This document shows positions 5,558 to 13,839 of a stretch of DNA of 40,524 bases, one piece after another (positions within the stretch are counted from its first letter, which is position 1; each line of letters starts with the position of its first letter). Position numbers and translations under genes: made by a program. Below the pieces are notes generated by a model that was given only the letters and a program-made list of their open reading frames with translations, was not told where the DNA came from and ran no database searches. Origin of the DNA: a virus; the IMG/VR virus record IMGVR_UViG_3300011440_000018, positions 1-40,524 of that record, one strand, 5' to 3'.

Positions 5558-5938
5558 ATGCCGAAAGTCCTTGACAAGGCCAGCAAAGTGCTGGTGCCTG
5601 CTGTTGAAACGCCCAGGCGCAAGCCTCCCAACGCGGGCAAGGGGCGGGTCAAGGGCGTGCCCAACAAGGTCACGCAGGAGTTCCGCGTCACGGTGCAGCG
5701 CCTGCTCGATGACAACCGCGAGAACGTCGCCCTGTGGCTGCGGCAGGTCGCAGAGGGCACGCCCGACAAGCTCAACGCCAAGGGCCAAGTGATCATGGCG
5801 GGCAGGCCCGCTGACCCCGCTGGTGCGCTCACGCGCCTGGGGCACCTCGCTGACTTCGCAGCGCCCAAGCTGTCCCGCCAGGAGCAGGTCGGCGAGGGTG
5901 GCGGGCCATTGACCGTGGTGATCCGCAAGGAGGCCTGA
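5558..5938 (+). CDS. terS: Putative terminase small subunit (126 aa)
   Basis: The region after residue 20 (GRVKGVPNKVTQEFRVTVQRLLDDN) matches the pattern seen in many phage proteins annotated as small terminase-like or packaging-associated, where a KG-x-PN-K-x-T motif opens a helical domain. It lies directly ahead of the tiny-gene nest and the large terminase. Small terminases form rings that recognise the viral packaging site and stimulate the large subunit. The ATG at 5558 lacks a ribosome site; an upstream in-frame extension exists, but its Arg-rich sequence looks non-genuine. The call rests partly on position. Confidence 0.6.
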   Translation: MPKVLDKASKVLVPAVETPRRKPPNAGKGRVKGVPNKVTQEFRVTVQRLLDDNRENVALWLRQVAEGTPDKLNAKGQVIMAGRPADPAGALTRLGHLADFAAPKLSRQEQVGEGGGPLTVVIRKEA

Positions 5939-5939
5939 G

Positions 5940-6254
5940 ATGGGCGCGACATGGCCGGAAGGCCTCCACCCCAGGGCCAGCAGCCCCGGCAGTTTCGTTA
6001 CGGGGAATTACGTCCAGTTCCTGCCCGATGCCTTCATCAGGGGCTTCCGGCAGGGCCTGCGCCCCCATCGGCTGGCCGACTGCCGCATCCTGGGCGCCAG
6101 CGACAGCGACAGCGTCGTGGTGCGCCTGGGTGAGGCCCGCGTGGCCGTCAGTGGCCTGGACCTGCTCCAGGCCACTGACCTGGAGGCCCTGGGCACGGCC
6201 AAGGCCCGCGAACTGGTGGCGGGGCACAAGGGCATCGAGGGGATCGACCAGTGA
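5940..6254 (+). CDS. Hypothetical protein (104 aa)
   Basis: Not recognised. Mixed alpha/beta: the central part (CRILGASDSDSVVVRLGEARVAVSGLDLL) looks like a small beta sheet followed by helix. Residues near 18-25 (SFVTGNYV) are encoded by a motif B copy, the only one on this strand. It starts one base after the small terminase stop and ends in a GTGA overlap with the next gene. A start after the motif is not obvious because no ATG or GTG with a ribosome site follows it closely. Confidence 0.6.
   Translation: MGATWPEGLHPRASSPGSFVTGNYVQFLPDAFIRGFRQGLRPHRLADCRILGASDSDSVVVRLGEARVAVSGLDLLQATDLEALGTAKARELVAGHKGIEGIDQ
5989..6011 (-). repeat. Motif B copy, the only one in the reverse orientation
   Basis: Reads AATTCCCCGTAACGAAACTG on the minus strand. 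It lies in the N-terminal coding part of the 5940-6254 gene and carries GGGGAATTAC on the coding strand. Confidence 0.7.
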
Positions 6255-6349
6255 CCTGCGCCGTTGACCCTGCCTGGATGCTGTGGGTCATCGCAGCGAG
6301 CCCGCTGATCGCCGCTGCGGTCATCACGGCAGTGGAGGCCTGGGCGTGA
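6251..6349 (+). CDS. Tiny membrane protein (32 aa)
   Basis: GTG start overlapping the preceding stop. It reads MTCAVDPAWMLWVIAAS, continuing with PLIAAAVITAVEAWA; most of the chain is one hydrophobic span. It is the first of four very short genes linked by GTGA/ATGA overlaps ahead of the large terminase. Function unknown; its consistent overlap with neighbours supports translation. Confidence 0.55.
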   Translation: MTCAVDPAWMLWVIAASPLIAAAVITAVEAWA

Positions 6350-6444
6350 TCTGGCTGGCCTTCATCGGCGGCATCGCAGTGGGCGCGCTCGCGGCCTACG
6401 TGATCGAGCGCGTCATCGAGTACCGCATGTGGTACGGGCCATGA
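6346..6444 (+). CDS. Tiny membrane protein (32 aa)
   Basis: GTG start overlapping the previous TGA. Residues 2-20 (IWLAFIGGIAVGALAAYVI) are a single hydrophobic span, followed by a short charged tail ending YRMWYGP. Overlaps the next gene by ATGA. Confidence 0.55.
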   Translation: MIWLAFIGGIAVGALAAYVIERVIEYRMWYGP

Positions 6445-6599
6445 CAAGTCTGCGCCGCCGTCGCAACAGCACGCGCCGCCGCGTGTTCAACATCTCTCGC
6501 ACCATCAGCGAGGTGCTCCGTAAGCACGCGCCGCGCATCGCGGCCAACGTCACGCGGGACAATGCGCTGCTGTCGAGGTTGATGGGGCGGCTGGCGTGA
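6441..6599 (+). CDS. Small basic protein resembling the major capsid N-terminal arm (52 aa)
   Basis: After an Arg-rich start (TSLRRRRNSTRRR), residues 16-50 align without gaps to the N-terminal region of the major capsid protein in this window. I count 13 identities in 35 residues, concentrated in the core (RIAANVTRDNALLSRL here, KIADNVTKNNALYMRL in the capsid). It is therefore a likely truncated paralogue of the capsid N-terminus, or a protein using the same interaction helix, coded between small and large terminase. It could modulate capsid assembly or link capsid to terminase; neither is shown. ATGA overlap upstream and GTGA downstream. Confidence 0.65.
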   Translation: MTSLRRRRNSTRRRVFNISRTISEVLRKHAPRIAANVTRDNALLSRLMGRLA

Positions 6600-6718
6600 T
6601 CTGCATCGTCGCCATCGGCATCGTCGTCATCACGGCCACCGTGGCCGTGGCGAGCTACCTGCTGGCGTGCAGGGTCGAGGAGCGCTGGCTGTCGTGGCAC
6701 GAGTATTGGGGCGACTGA
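6596..6718 (+). CDS. Tiny membrane protein (40 aa)
   Basis: GTG start in overlap with the previous stop. Residues 2-24 are strongly hydrophobic (ICIVAIGIVVITATVAVASYLLAC) and the tail is acidic and Trp-rich (RVEERWLSWHEYWGD). The LLAC at the end of the span loosely resembles a lipobox but is placed late for one. Eleven bases separate it from the large terminase, and those carry motif A. Confidence 0.55.
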   Translation: MICIVAIGIVVITATVAVASYLLACRVEERWLSWHEYWGD

Positions 6719-6719
6719 G

Positions 6720-6729
6720 CGTGTAAACG
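6720..6729 (+). repeat. Motif A copy abutting the large terminase start codon
   Basis: Exact CGTGTAAACG, with the terminase ATG beginning at the very next base. It occupies the place where a ribosome site would be expected. Confidence 0.8.
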
Positions 6730-8091
6730 ATGAGCGAACTGATCCTGCCCAACGGGTTCACGCCCAGGCCACCGCAGCGCAGCCTGATGCGCTACTTCGA
6801 TCACGGTGGCCTGCGTGCCGCCGCGTGCTGGCCGCGCCGCTACGGCAAAGACCTGACGATGGTGCATCAGACGGTCAAGATGATGTTTGAACGTCCAGGC
6901 ATGTACTTCCACATGCTCCCGAATCACAAGCAGGCCAGGAAGGTGATATGGGACGGCTTCGACAACACCGGCCACAAGATTCTCGACACTGCGATGCCCT
7001 CCGCGATCCGGCAGGACACGAACAAGACCGAGATGAAGATCACGCTACGCAACGGCGCGATCTGGCAGTTGGTGGGCAGCGACTACTACGACAGCATCGT
7101 CGGCGCGAACCCCTTCGGCCTGACGATGAGCGAGGCAGCGCTCAGTGACCCACGTGCGTGGCAGATATTCCGTCCGATCCTGGCAGGCAACGGCGGCTGG
7201 GCGGCATTCATCAGCACACCCCGGGGCTACAACCACTTCTACGACCTGATCAAGCTGGCGAAGGCCAACCCTGCGTGGTTCCATTCGCACCTGGGCGTCA
7301 AGGACACGAAGCACATCGCGCAGAGCGTCCTGGATGACGAGCGCGCCGAGATGCCCGATGAGTTGTACCGGCAGGAGTACGACTGCGACTTCAGCGCGGC
7401 CAACGTCGGCGCGATCTTCGGGCGCTACATCGAGCAGGCCGAGAAGCAGGGCCGCATCTGCCACATCGACCCACCAGGGCCCAACGACGAGGTGTGGGTG
7501 ACGTCGGACATCGGCTACCGCGACAAGGCCGCGTGGGTTTGGTGGAAGCGCATGCGCGGCGGGTTTGAAGTCTTCCACTACGACGACGGCAGCGGCATGG
7601 ACGCCGAGGAATGGATCGAGCGCCTGTCCAAGCAGCCGCCCGCCAACGTCCTGGTGCTGCCGCACGACGCCCGCGCCAGGACGTTCGCCAGCAAGCGCAC
7701 CGCCGTCGAGACGTTCCTCGCCAACCCGCCGTGGAAGGGCTGCGAGGTGCGTGTAAACGAGCAGCGCAAGAAGGCCGACAGCATCAACGCCGGGCGCGTC
7801 ATGCTGCGCCGCGCCCGCATCAGTGACGCCCCGGTCTGCGAGCCCTTCCTGATGGCGATGCGGGCCTACGCCTACAAGTACGACGACGAGACGAAGACCT
7901 TCAGCAGCGAGCCCGAGCACGACTGGTCGAGCCACGGCGCCGACGCCTACATGGAAGGCGCCGCCCGCCTGATGGTGCTCGACCCGCCGCCCGAGCCGAA
8001 GACCATAATCGTGCCGCCCATTGACCGCAGCTTCACCCTCGACCAGTTGTGGGCGACTGTCGGGCCCCGGCCCAACGAAGGGAGACTCTGA
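6730..8091 (+). CDS. terL: Terminase large subunit (453 aa)
   Basis: The ATPase-nuclease motor that packages DNA into the prohead. Walker A is the variant WPRRYGKD at residues 34-41, preceded by the PQ-type entry PRPPQRSLMRYF. Walker B with its catalytic Glu is FGLTMSEA at 129-136, and a TPRG element follows at 163-166. The C-terminal RNase H-like nuclease has carboxylates at D260 (TSDIGYRDKA), D313 (LPHDARAR) and D405 (SSHGADAY). Length is normal for the shorter podovirus enzymes. The stop overlaps the portal ATG by one base. Its start has motif A in place of a ribosome site, so translation may depend on coupling with the preceding tiny gene. Confidence 0.92.
   Translation: MSELILPNGFTPRPPQRSLMRYFDHGGLRAAACWPRRYGKDLTMVHQTVKMMFERPGMYFHMLPNHKQARKVIWDGFDNTGHKILDTAMPSAIRQDTNKTEMKITLRNGAIWQLVGSDYYDSIVGANPFGLTMSEAALSDPRAWQIFRPILAGNGGWAAFISTPRGYNHFYDLIKLAKANPAWFHSHLGVKDTKHIAQSVLDDERAEMPDELYRQEYDCDFSAANVGAIFGRYIEQAEKQGRICHIDPPGPNDEVWVTSDIGYRDKAAWVWWKRMRGGFEVFHYDDGSGMDAEEWIERLSKQPPANVLVLPHDARARTFASKRTAVETFLANPPWKGCEVRVNEQRKKADSINAGRVMLRRARISDAPVCEPFLMAMRAYAYKYDDETKTFSSEPEHDWSSHGADAYMEGAARLMVLDPPPEPKTIIVPPIDRSFTLDQLWATVGPRPNEGRL
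7750..7759 (+). repeat. Motif A copy inside terL
   Basis: Exact CGTGTAAACG encoding Arg-Val-Asn at about residues 341-343 of the terminase. Confidence 0.75.
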
Positions 8092-10142
8092 TGCCCCGCA
8101 AGACAACTACCAGTGACGAAAAGGGCTACGGGACCGACCCCGACCCCAGCAACGCCAAGGACATCAACGAGCCTGTGAAGCCCGGGGATCAGTCCAAGGT
8201 GCCCAAGGAGGCCAAGGGCAAGTCGCCTGCCGAGATGGCGAAGCGCTGGGAGACTGAACTGCAAGCGGCGAAGAAGGAGTTGACCAAGTTCCATTCGCTG
8301 GGGCGCAGGCTGGTGCAGAAGTACCTCGATGAGCGCGACGCGAGCGCGATGGACGGCGGCGCCGACAGCAAGTTCAACCTGTTCTGGTCGAACATCGAGG
8401 TGCTCAAGGCCAGCCTGTACGCCAAGCCGCCCAACGTGGACGTCAGCAACAGCTACAAGGACAGCGAAGACGACGTCAGCCGCGTGGGCTGCAACATCCT
8501 CCAGCGCATGCTCAATCACGACGTCGAAGACGGCGACGAATCGACATACCCCGAGGTGACCAAGCAGGCCGTCGGCGACTTCCTGGTGGTGGGCCTGGGG
8601 CAGGTCTGGTACCGCTACGAGGTGGAGACGAAGGAAGCCGAGACGGAGGCGGTCACCGACCAGCAGACCGGGGCTGTACTGGCCGAGCCCATCAAGTACG
8701 AGGCCATCACGGGCGAGGATGCCCCCGCCGACTACGTCTACTGGGAGGACTTCTGGTGGTCGCCTGCGCGGGTCTGGCAGGACGTCCGCTGGGTTGCGCG
8801 CCGGGTCTTCATGAACCGCGAGGAACTGGTCGCCCGCTTCGGCAAGAAGATCGGCAAGCTGATCCCGGTGAGCAAGAGCAAGACCAAGAACGACGGCGTG
8901 GGCCCGCAGAACGACCCGTGGGAGAAGGCGGCGGTTTTCGAGATTTGGGACAAGACCACGCAATGCGCGTACTGGCATGTCCTGGGCTACGACGTCATCT
9001 GCGACTACAAGCCCGACCCGCTTGGGCTCCGGGGCTTCTTCCCGTGCCCGGCGCCGCTGATGGCGAACACGGCGACGTCGCGCTTCATGCCCCGGGCCGA
9101 CTACCTGCTCGCGCAGGATCAGTACCAGCAGATCGATGAAATCACGACGCGCCTGAAGTACCTGATCAAGGCCTGCAAGGTGATCGGCGTCTACGACAAG
9201 AATTCGACGCCCGTCGGGCGCGTGTTCATTGAGGGCATGGAGAACCAGATGATCCCGGTGGACAACTGGGCCGCGTTCGCCGAGAAGGGCGGGCTGAAGG
9301 GCCAGATGGACTTCGTGCCCATCGAGGTGATCGCGTCGGTGATCGGGCAGTTGACGCAGCAGCGCGAGGCCATCAAGGCCAACCTCTACGAGGTGCTGGG
9401 CATCGGCGACATCATGCGCGGCATGACCGACCCGGACGAGACGCTGGGCGCGCAGCAACTGAAGGCCCAGTTCGGCGGCAACAGGCTCCAGTTTAAACAG
9501 CAGGCTATCGGCACCTGGATCGCGCAGGGCCAGCGCATCAGGTCGCAGATCATCTGCGACAAGTTCCAGCCGCAGACCATCGTGGAGCGCAGCAACATCG
9601 AGCATTCGCCCGACGCGCCGCTGGCGCAGCAGGCCATCGCCTTCCTGAAGGAGCCGGGCAACAGCAAGTTCTACCGCATCACCATCGAGGCAGAGTCGAT
9701 GGCGATGGTGGACTGGGCCCAGGAGCGCGACAGCCGCTCGCAGTTCATGACCGCCGTCGGCACCTTCATCACGGCGGTCACGCCGCTGATCGAGAGCAAG
9801 CCCGAGGCTGGCCCCGTCGTGCTCCAGATGATGAAGTGGGGCCTGGGCGGCTTCCGCATCTCCAAGGAAATCGAGACGGTGCTCGATCAGGCCATCGCCG
9901 CCGCGCAGCAGCCCGACAAGCCGCCCGAGCCCGACCCCGTCGAGGAGGCCACGGTGCGCGAGAAGGACAGCAACGTGGACAAGAACAAGACCCAGGCTGT
10001 CAAGAACCTCGCCGAGGCCCGTGTCAAGGGCGCCGAGGCCATGCTGGCCGTCGAAGGCGGCATGGGCCCCGGCGGCATGCCGATGCAGCCCGGCCCCAAC
10101 GTAGCACCATTGCAACCCGCATCGGGACCACCGATGCAATGA
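8091..10142 (+). CDS. Portal protein (683 aa)
   Basis: Portal proteins form the dodecameric ring at one capsid vertex through which DNA enters and leaves. The N-terminal helix (KRWETELQAAKKELTKFHSLGRRLVQKYLDE, split over residues 48-85), the central YWEDFWWSPARVWQDVRWVARR region at about residues 214-240 and the position after terL are characteristic of large podovirus portals. The C-terminal 150 residues are helical, then Pro/Gln/Met-rich. The ATG at 8091 follows GGGAGACTCTG. A longer in-frame start exists upstream inside terL but lacks support. Confidence 0.85.
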   Translation: MPRKTTTSDEKGYGTDPDPSNAKDINEPVKPGDQSKVPKEAKGKSPAEMAKRWETELQAAKKELTKFHSLGRRLVQKYLDERDASAMDGGADSKFNLFWSNIEVLKASLYAKPPNVDVSNSYKDSEDDVSRVGCNILQRMLNHDVEDGDESTYPEVTKQAVGDFLVVGLGQVWYRYEVETKEAETEAVTDQQTGAVLAEPIKYEAITGEDAPADYVYWEDFWWSPARVWQDVRWVARRVFMNREELVARFGKKIGKLIPVSKSKTKNDGVGPQNDPWEKAAVFEIWDKTTQCAYWHVLGYDVICDYKPDPLGLRGFFPCPAPLMANTATSRFMPRADYLLAQDQYQQIDEITTRLKYLIKACKVIGVYDKNSTPVGRVFIEGMENQMIPVDNWAAFAEKGGLKGQMDFVPIEVIASVIGQLTQQREAIKANLYEVLGIGDIMRGMTDPDETLGAQQLKAQFGGNRLQFKQQAIGTWIAQGQRIRSQIICDKFQPQTIVERSNIEHSPDAPLAQQAIAFLKEPGNSKFYRITIEAESMAMVDWAQERDSRSQFMTAVGTFITAVTPLIESKPEAGPVVLQMMKWGLGGFRISKEIETVLDQAIAAAQQPDKPPEPDPVEEATVREKDSNVDKNKTQAVKNLAEARVKGAEAMLAVEGGMGPGGMPMQPGPNVAPLQPASGPPMQ

Positions 10143-10158
10143 CCCAAGGAGAGACGAC

Positions 10159-10440
10159 ATGACCAAGAAGCAGACCCAGGCTGACGCCGACTACGAAGCC
10201 GAGCAAGCCGCCGAAGCCGCCGCCGAGAAGAAGTACCCCACCGACCAGGACGGCAACGAGACGCTCAACGTCGCCGCCGCCGACGTCGTGGAGGAGTACG
10301 ACGAGGAGGTGCCTGCGCGCTTCACCAACGGCGGCGCGTCAGCCGCCGAATTCGACGCCTGGAAGGCCGAGCACTGCGTCAAGCCGGGCTACAAGAAGGA
10401 GCCCGAGGGTGGCTACTCCAACCCGGCCCCGGAGTCCTGA
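10159..10440 (+). CDS. Hypothetical acidic protein (93 aa)
   Basis: Not recognised. Strongly acidic and Ala-rich for the first 50 residues, then a short Trp/Cys-containing segment and a Pro/Ser tail, suggesting a largely unfolded protein. Such small acidic proteins next to the portal gene are common in podoviruses. Clear GGAG ribosome site. Confidence 0.7.
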   Translation: MTKKQTQADADYEAEQAAEAAAEKKYPTDQDGNETLNVAAADVVEEYDEEVPARFTNGGASAAEFDAWKAEHCVKPGYKKEPEGGYSNPAPES

Positions 10441-10441
10441 C

Positions 10442-10678
10442 ATGGGCCTGCGCCCGATGTCCGAGGTGGTGCTGTTGCCCGGGGGTGTTTGGTGCCCAAC
10501 GTGCGGCCATTCGCTGCATCAGGTCGCGCCGCACACCACCCCGGGCGGGGCGCCACCCGTTGCGCTCACGCTCAAGTGTCTCAACAGCCGCTGCGCCGAG
10601 CTTGGCGTGCTCAAGCTGTTGCCGCTTGAGCGTGTAAACGTCGAGGTGCTCGACGCGCCGCCCGACGACGGGTCATAG
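10442..10678 (+). CDS. Small zinc-binding protein (78 aa)
   Basis: CPTCGH near residue 20 and CLNSRC about 30 residues later form a two-knuckle zinc ribbon pattern, giving a small metal-binding domain. The remaining tail (LKLLPLERVNVEVLD) is a beta strand pair. A motif A copy encodes the RVN of the tail. Substrate unknown. ATG chosen at 10442 directly after the preceding stop; upstream codons read as shadow. Confidence 0.65.
   Translation: MGLRPMSEVVLLPGGVWCPTCGHSLHQVAPHTTPGGAPPVALTLKCLNSRCAELGVLKLLPLERVNVEVLDAPPDDGS
10631..10640 (+). repeat. Motif A copy inside the zinc-binding gene
   Basis: Exact CGTGTAAACG read as Arg-Val-Asn. Confidence 0.75.
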
Positions 10679-10687
10679 GAGACGATC

Positions 10688-12283
10688 ATGGCGAGCATGG
10701 CTGAGTTGCTGCGCGAGGTGGGTGGGCAGGCCGACGCCACCGGCCAGTTGCTCAAGGGCATGGCCGTCCAGCCCGTCGCGGGCTTGGCGGGGGCCAGCCG
10801 GGGCATCGTTGACCTGCTGCGCGGCAAGGGCCCCGAGGCGGCGGCGTCGGGCGGCGCCGATACGGTTCGCGCCGTCGAGGACTGGGCCGGTGGCCCGAGC
10901 ACGCAGCGCGGCGCCGAGCGCTTGCAGGGCCTGGGCCAGACCATCGGCAAGGGCATCGACTGGGCCCGCGAGCGCGTGCCCGGCGTGGCCCAGGGCGAGG
11001 CGGGCTGGGACCAGTTCGCCGAGAGCAACCCGATGATGGCGGCGGGCGCCCTGGGGCTGCTGGAGGTGCCGACGCGGGGCGCTGGCAGCGCCGCCAGGAC
11101 GGGCGCCGAGCAGGCCATCAAGCAAGCCAAGGGCGTCGTGCCCACGGTGATGCGGCCCAAGCGCGAGGCGATGTTCCCCGGGGTTTACAAGGCCCCCGAT
11201 GAGCTTGTCGCGGGCGCGAAGGTGGCGCCGGAAGACCCGGCCATGCAGCAGTTGTTCGGCGTGAACCGCTCCGACTTGTTCGACATCTCGCAGCAGGGGC
11301 GCCGCGCAGGCAACATGACCGAGCGGCCCTTCGCCGCAGCCCCGGGCGCCAAGGGCGCCGCGCATGCGGGCGAGGTGATGAACCCGCGCAACAACCAGCG
11401 CCTGCTCGACATCATCAGCGAGGCGCGCAAGCGGCCCGACCTGTTTGAGGGCATGGCCTCCTGGTACACGATGGACCCGCTATACAAACGGTTTGAGGAG
11501 TTGTACGGGCCCGAGCAGGCCGTGGCCGAGTACAAGCGCTTCAACACCCTGACGGGCATGGCGAGTCCTGGCAGCGAGGTGCTGACCGAGATGAACCGTG
11601 GCACCGCCGCCAACTGGCTCGACAAGGCCGGGCGCTTCGATGACTTCGTGACCCACGGCGGCGGCATGACCGGCAACCGGCCCGACGACATGGCGAAGGT
11701 CATGGGCCACGCCTACCACAAGACCGCCCAGGCGGGCCCGATGGCGAAGTACCTGCGCGGCGGCGGCGAGCTTGACATGGGCAGCGCCAAAGTCCCGAGC
11801 TACATCCACGCCAGCGGCGTGCCCGAGACGGGCTTCCAGACGCAGTGGCCTGTCGGTGACGCGCACTGGTCGAGGCTGGTGGGCCTGCCCGACGTACGCG
11901 GCAAGGCCGGTGGCACCACGCCCATCTCGGCGGGCGCCAGCGCGAGCGTGCCCGAGATGGTATCGCTGGGCCCGTGGTGGAAGGACAAGATCGCCCGCGA
12001 GGCGGGGCTTGAGGCGGTGCCCGCCCAGGCCGTGGTGTGGGGCGCGGGCTCCAACGCCACGGGCGTGACGTCGCCCATCGGCGCGCCCAAGCTGGAGTTG
12101 CTGGCGCAGCGCATCATGGACACTTCACGGCGTTTAAACGTGTCGCCTGAGACGGCCCGCGACATGGTGATCATGGGCAAGACCCACGCGGGCGCTGCCA
12201 CCCCCGAGATGCTGGCCGCGCTCGCGGCTGGGACTGGCGGCACCGCCGCCACCATTGCCGCCCTGCGCGAGGAGAAGAAGTAG
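10688..12283 (+). CDS. Large virion-associated hypothetical protein (531 aa)
   Basis: No family I can name firmly. The N-terminal 150 residues are Ala/Gly-rich with amphipathic helices (LLKGMAVQPVAGLAGASRGIVDLLRG), as in phage ejection proteins. Residues about 240-470 look like a globular domain with conserved-looking Trp, Tyr and Gly (GMASWYTMDPLYKRFEELYG, WWKDKIAREAG). A Gly/Ala tail follows. It lies between portal and scaffold, where minor head proteins are usually coded. I find no lysozyme or peptidase motif. Confidence 0.7.
   Translation: MASMAELLREVGGQADATGQLLKGMAVQPVAGLAGASRGIVDLLRGKGPEAAASGGADTVRAVEDWAGGPSTQRGAERLQGLGQTIGKGIDWARERVPGVAQGEAGWDQFAESNPMMAAGALGLLEVPTRGAGSAARTGAEQAIKQAKGVVPTVMRPKREAMFPGVYKAPDELVAGAKVAPEDPAMQQLFGVNRSDLFDISQQGRRAGNMTERPFAAAPGAKGAAHAGEVMNPRNNQRLLDIISEARKRPDLFEGMASWYTMDPLYKRFEELYGPEQAVAEYKRFNTLTGMASPGSEVLTEMNRGTAANWLDKAGRFDDFVTHGGGMTGNRPDDMAKVMGHAYHKTAQAGPMAKYLRGGGELDMGSAKVPSYIHASGVPETGFQTQWPVGDAHWSRLVGLPDVRGKAGGTTPISAGASASVPEMVSLGPWWKDKIAREAGLEAVPAQAVVWGAGSNATGVTSPIGAPKLELLAQRIMDTSRRLNVSPETARDMVIMGKTHAGAATPEMLAALAAGTGGTAATIAALREEKK
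12131..12140. repeat. Motif A, fully palindromic variant CGTTTAAACG
   Basis: Encodes Arg-Leu-Asn (with a TTA codon) near residue 482 of the 10688-12283 protein. Confidence 0.6.
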
Positions 12284-12675
12284 TGCCCACCTACAACTGG
12301 AAATGCCAAGCCTGCGGGCGCGAGGAGGAGACGGTGCGCTCGATCCGCGAGCACATCGACAACCCCCTGCCGCACTTCTGCTGCCAGCAGCAGATGGACC
12401 GCTACTTCCCGCCCGTGCGCTTCAGGGCCATCGACAACCCGCTGTCGGGGGATCGGTCCTACGACGGCCTGCGGACCCTGGACGGCGTTGACATCTCAAG
12501 CCGCAGCAAGCACCGCGAGTACATGAAGCGCCACGGCCTGACCACCGCCGACGACTACACCGAATCCTGGGCCAAGGCCGAAGCCGCCCGCGATCTGTAC
12601 CGGCAAGGCAAGGCCGGTGGAGCAATTACCCGTAACGATATTGCCGAAACCATCGCCCGCATGACGGGCACATAA
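12283..12675 (+). CDS. FmdB-like zinc ribbon protein (130 aa)
   Basis: The first 12 residues (MPTYNWKCQACG) are the signature of FmdB-type zinc ribbons, with CC about 25 residues later completing the metal site. Bacterial members are putative regulators; in phages the family appears in head gene clusters with unknown role. The C-terminal half is helical (KHREYMKRHGLTTADDYTESW). GTG start overlaps the preceding TAG. A motif B copy lies in the coding sequence near the C-terminus (GGAITRNDIAE). Confidence 0.75.
   Translation: MPTYNWKCQACGREEETVRSIREHIDNPLPHFCCQQQMDRYFPPVRFRAIDNPLSGDRSYDGLRTLDGVDISSRSKHREYMKRHGLTTADDYTESWAKAEAARDLYRQGKAGGAITRNDIAETIARMTGT
12623..12643 (+). repeat. Motif B copy inside the FmdB-like gene
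   Basis: CAATTACCCGTAACGATATTG, with one change in the core (GATA for GAAA). It lies at the border between the charged helix and the last 15 residues. Confidence 0.6.
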
Positions 12676-12685
12676 GGAGAAATTC

Positions 12686-13816
12686 ATGGGCCCCGAAGAC
12701 GACCTGCGCGGCGACATCGAGTCGGCGCTGAGTACCGCTGAAGATAGTCCCGGCGACAGCGTCGGCACCCCCGACAGCGGCGACGGCGGCACGCCAGCGC
12801 CCGAGACGCCGCCCGAGGGCACGCCGCCTGCCGATCCCAAGCCCGAGGGCAGCGCCCCGGTGCGCGACTCGATGGGCCGCTTCCTGCCGAAGGCCGAAAA
12901 GGCCCCAGGAGGCGCCGCAGCGGCTCCAGGCACCCCAGGTGCCACCGCGCCCGTGATCGGGGCGCCAGCGGCCCCGCAGGCCCCTTCCCAGGCCATCCAG
13001 CCGCCCTATGGCTGGAGCTTCGGCGCCAAGGAGGCCTGGGCCCAGGTTCCTGTTGCAGCGCAGCAGGAGATTGCCCGGCGCGAGACGCAGATGCAGCAGT
13101 GGGCCCAGGACACGGCCCCGGCGCGCCAGCTTGGCGAGCGCTTCCATCAGGCCGTGCAGCCCTTCATGCCCGCGATCCAGGCCGAGGGGGTTGACCCGTT
13201 GACGGCGGTCACCAACCTGATGCAGTTCGCCACCCGCATGAGGATGGGCACGCCCAACGAGAAGGCGCAGACCCTGGCGACGATCATCAAGACCTACGGC
13301 GTGGACATCCAGTCCCTCGACAACGCCCTGGTGGGCCAGCCGCTGCCGCAGCAGCAGCAGGGCACCGATCCCCAGTACGTGCAGCAGGCCGTGCAGCAGG
13401 CCCTGGCGCCGCTGTACCAAGCCGCGCAGCAGCGCCACCAGCAGGTGCAGCAGCAGGCCGAGACGGCCACGCGCAGCGAGCTTGAGCAGTTCGCCGCAGA
13501 CCCGAAGAATAAGTATTTCCCCGACCTGCGGGTGGCGATGGCCGACATGATCGAGGTGGCCCAGCGCCAGGGCTTCGACATGAGTCTGGCCGACGCCTAC
13601 GAGCGGGCGGCATTCTTGCACCCCGAAATCTCCAAGGTTATGATCGCCCAGCGACAGGGGGCGAGCGCTCACCAACTGACGGCAGCGGCCCAGCGCGCAC
13701 GCGCAGCCGCAGTCAGCGTGACCGGGTCGGCCCCCATCGGCAACCCGAATGTGGCTGAACCGACTTCGATCCGCGAGAGCATCGAAGCGGCCATCGAGGC
13801 GCATTCGCGGTACTGA
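12686..13816 (+). CDS. Scaffolding protein (376 aa)
   Basis: Scaffold proteins guide capsid assembly and then leave the prohead. Support comes from position directly before the major capsid gene, an acidic Pro/Gly/Ala-rich disordered first third, long Gln-rich helices (about residues 130-290, including QQQQ runs) and a C-terminal helix with basic residues (TSIRESIEAAIEAHSRY) of the type that contacts capsid protein. The ribosome site is AAGGAG. No protease motif is seen. Confidence 0.8.
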   Translation: MGPEDDLRGDIESALSTAEDSPGDSVGTPDSGDGGTPAPETPPEGTPPADPKPEGSAPVRDSMGRFLPKAEKAPGGAAAAPGTPGATAPVIGAPAAPQAPSQAIQPPYGWSFGAKEAWAQVPVAAQQEIARRETQMQQWAQDTAPARQLGERFHQAVQPFMPAIQAEGVDPLTAVTNLMQFATRMRMGTPNEKAQTLATIIKTYGVDIQSLDNALVGQPLPQQQQGTDPQYVQQAVQQALAPLYQAAQQRHQQVQQQAETATRSELEQFAADPKNKYFPDLRVAMADMIEVAQRQGFDMSLADAYERAAFLHPEISKVMIAQRQGASAHQLTAAAQRARAAAVSVTGSAPIGNPNVAEPTSIRESIEAAIEAHSRY

Positions 13817-13839
13817 GGCGTAGTAGCACCGCCGCGCCT

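Noticed and set aside
7947-10166. Long open minus-strand frame opposite the portal gene
   Set aside because: The portal reading is supported by sequence features and position; the minus-strand translation is compositionally odd and lacks a start with a ribosome site.
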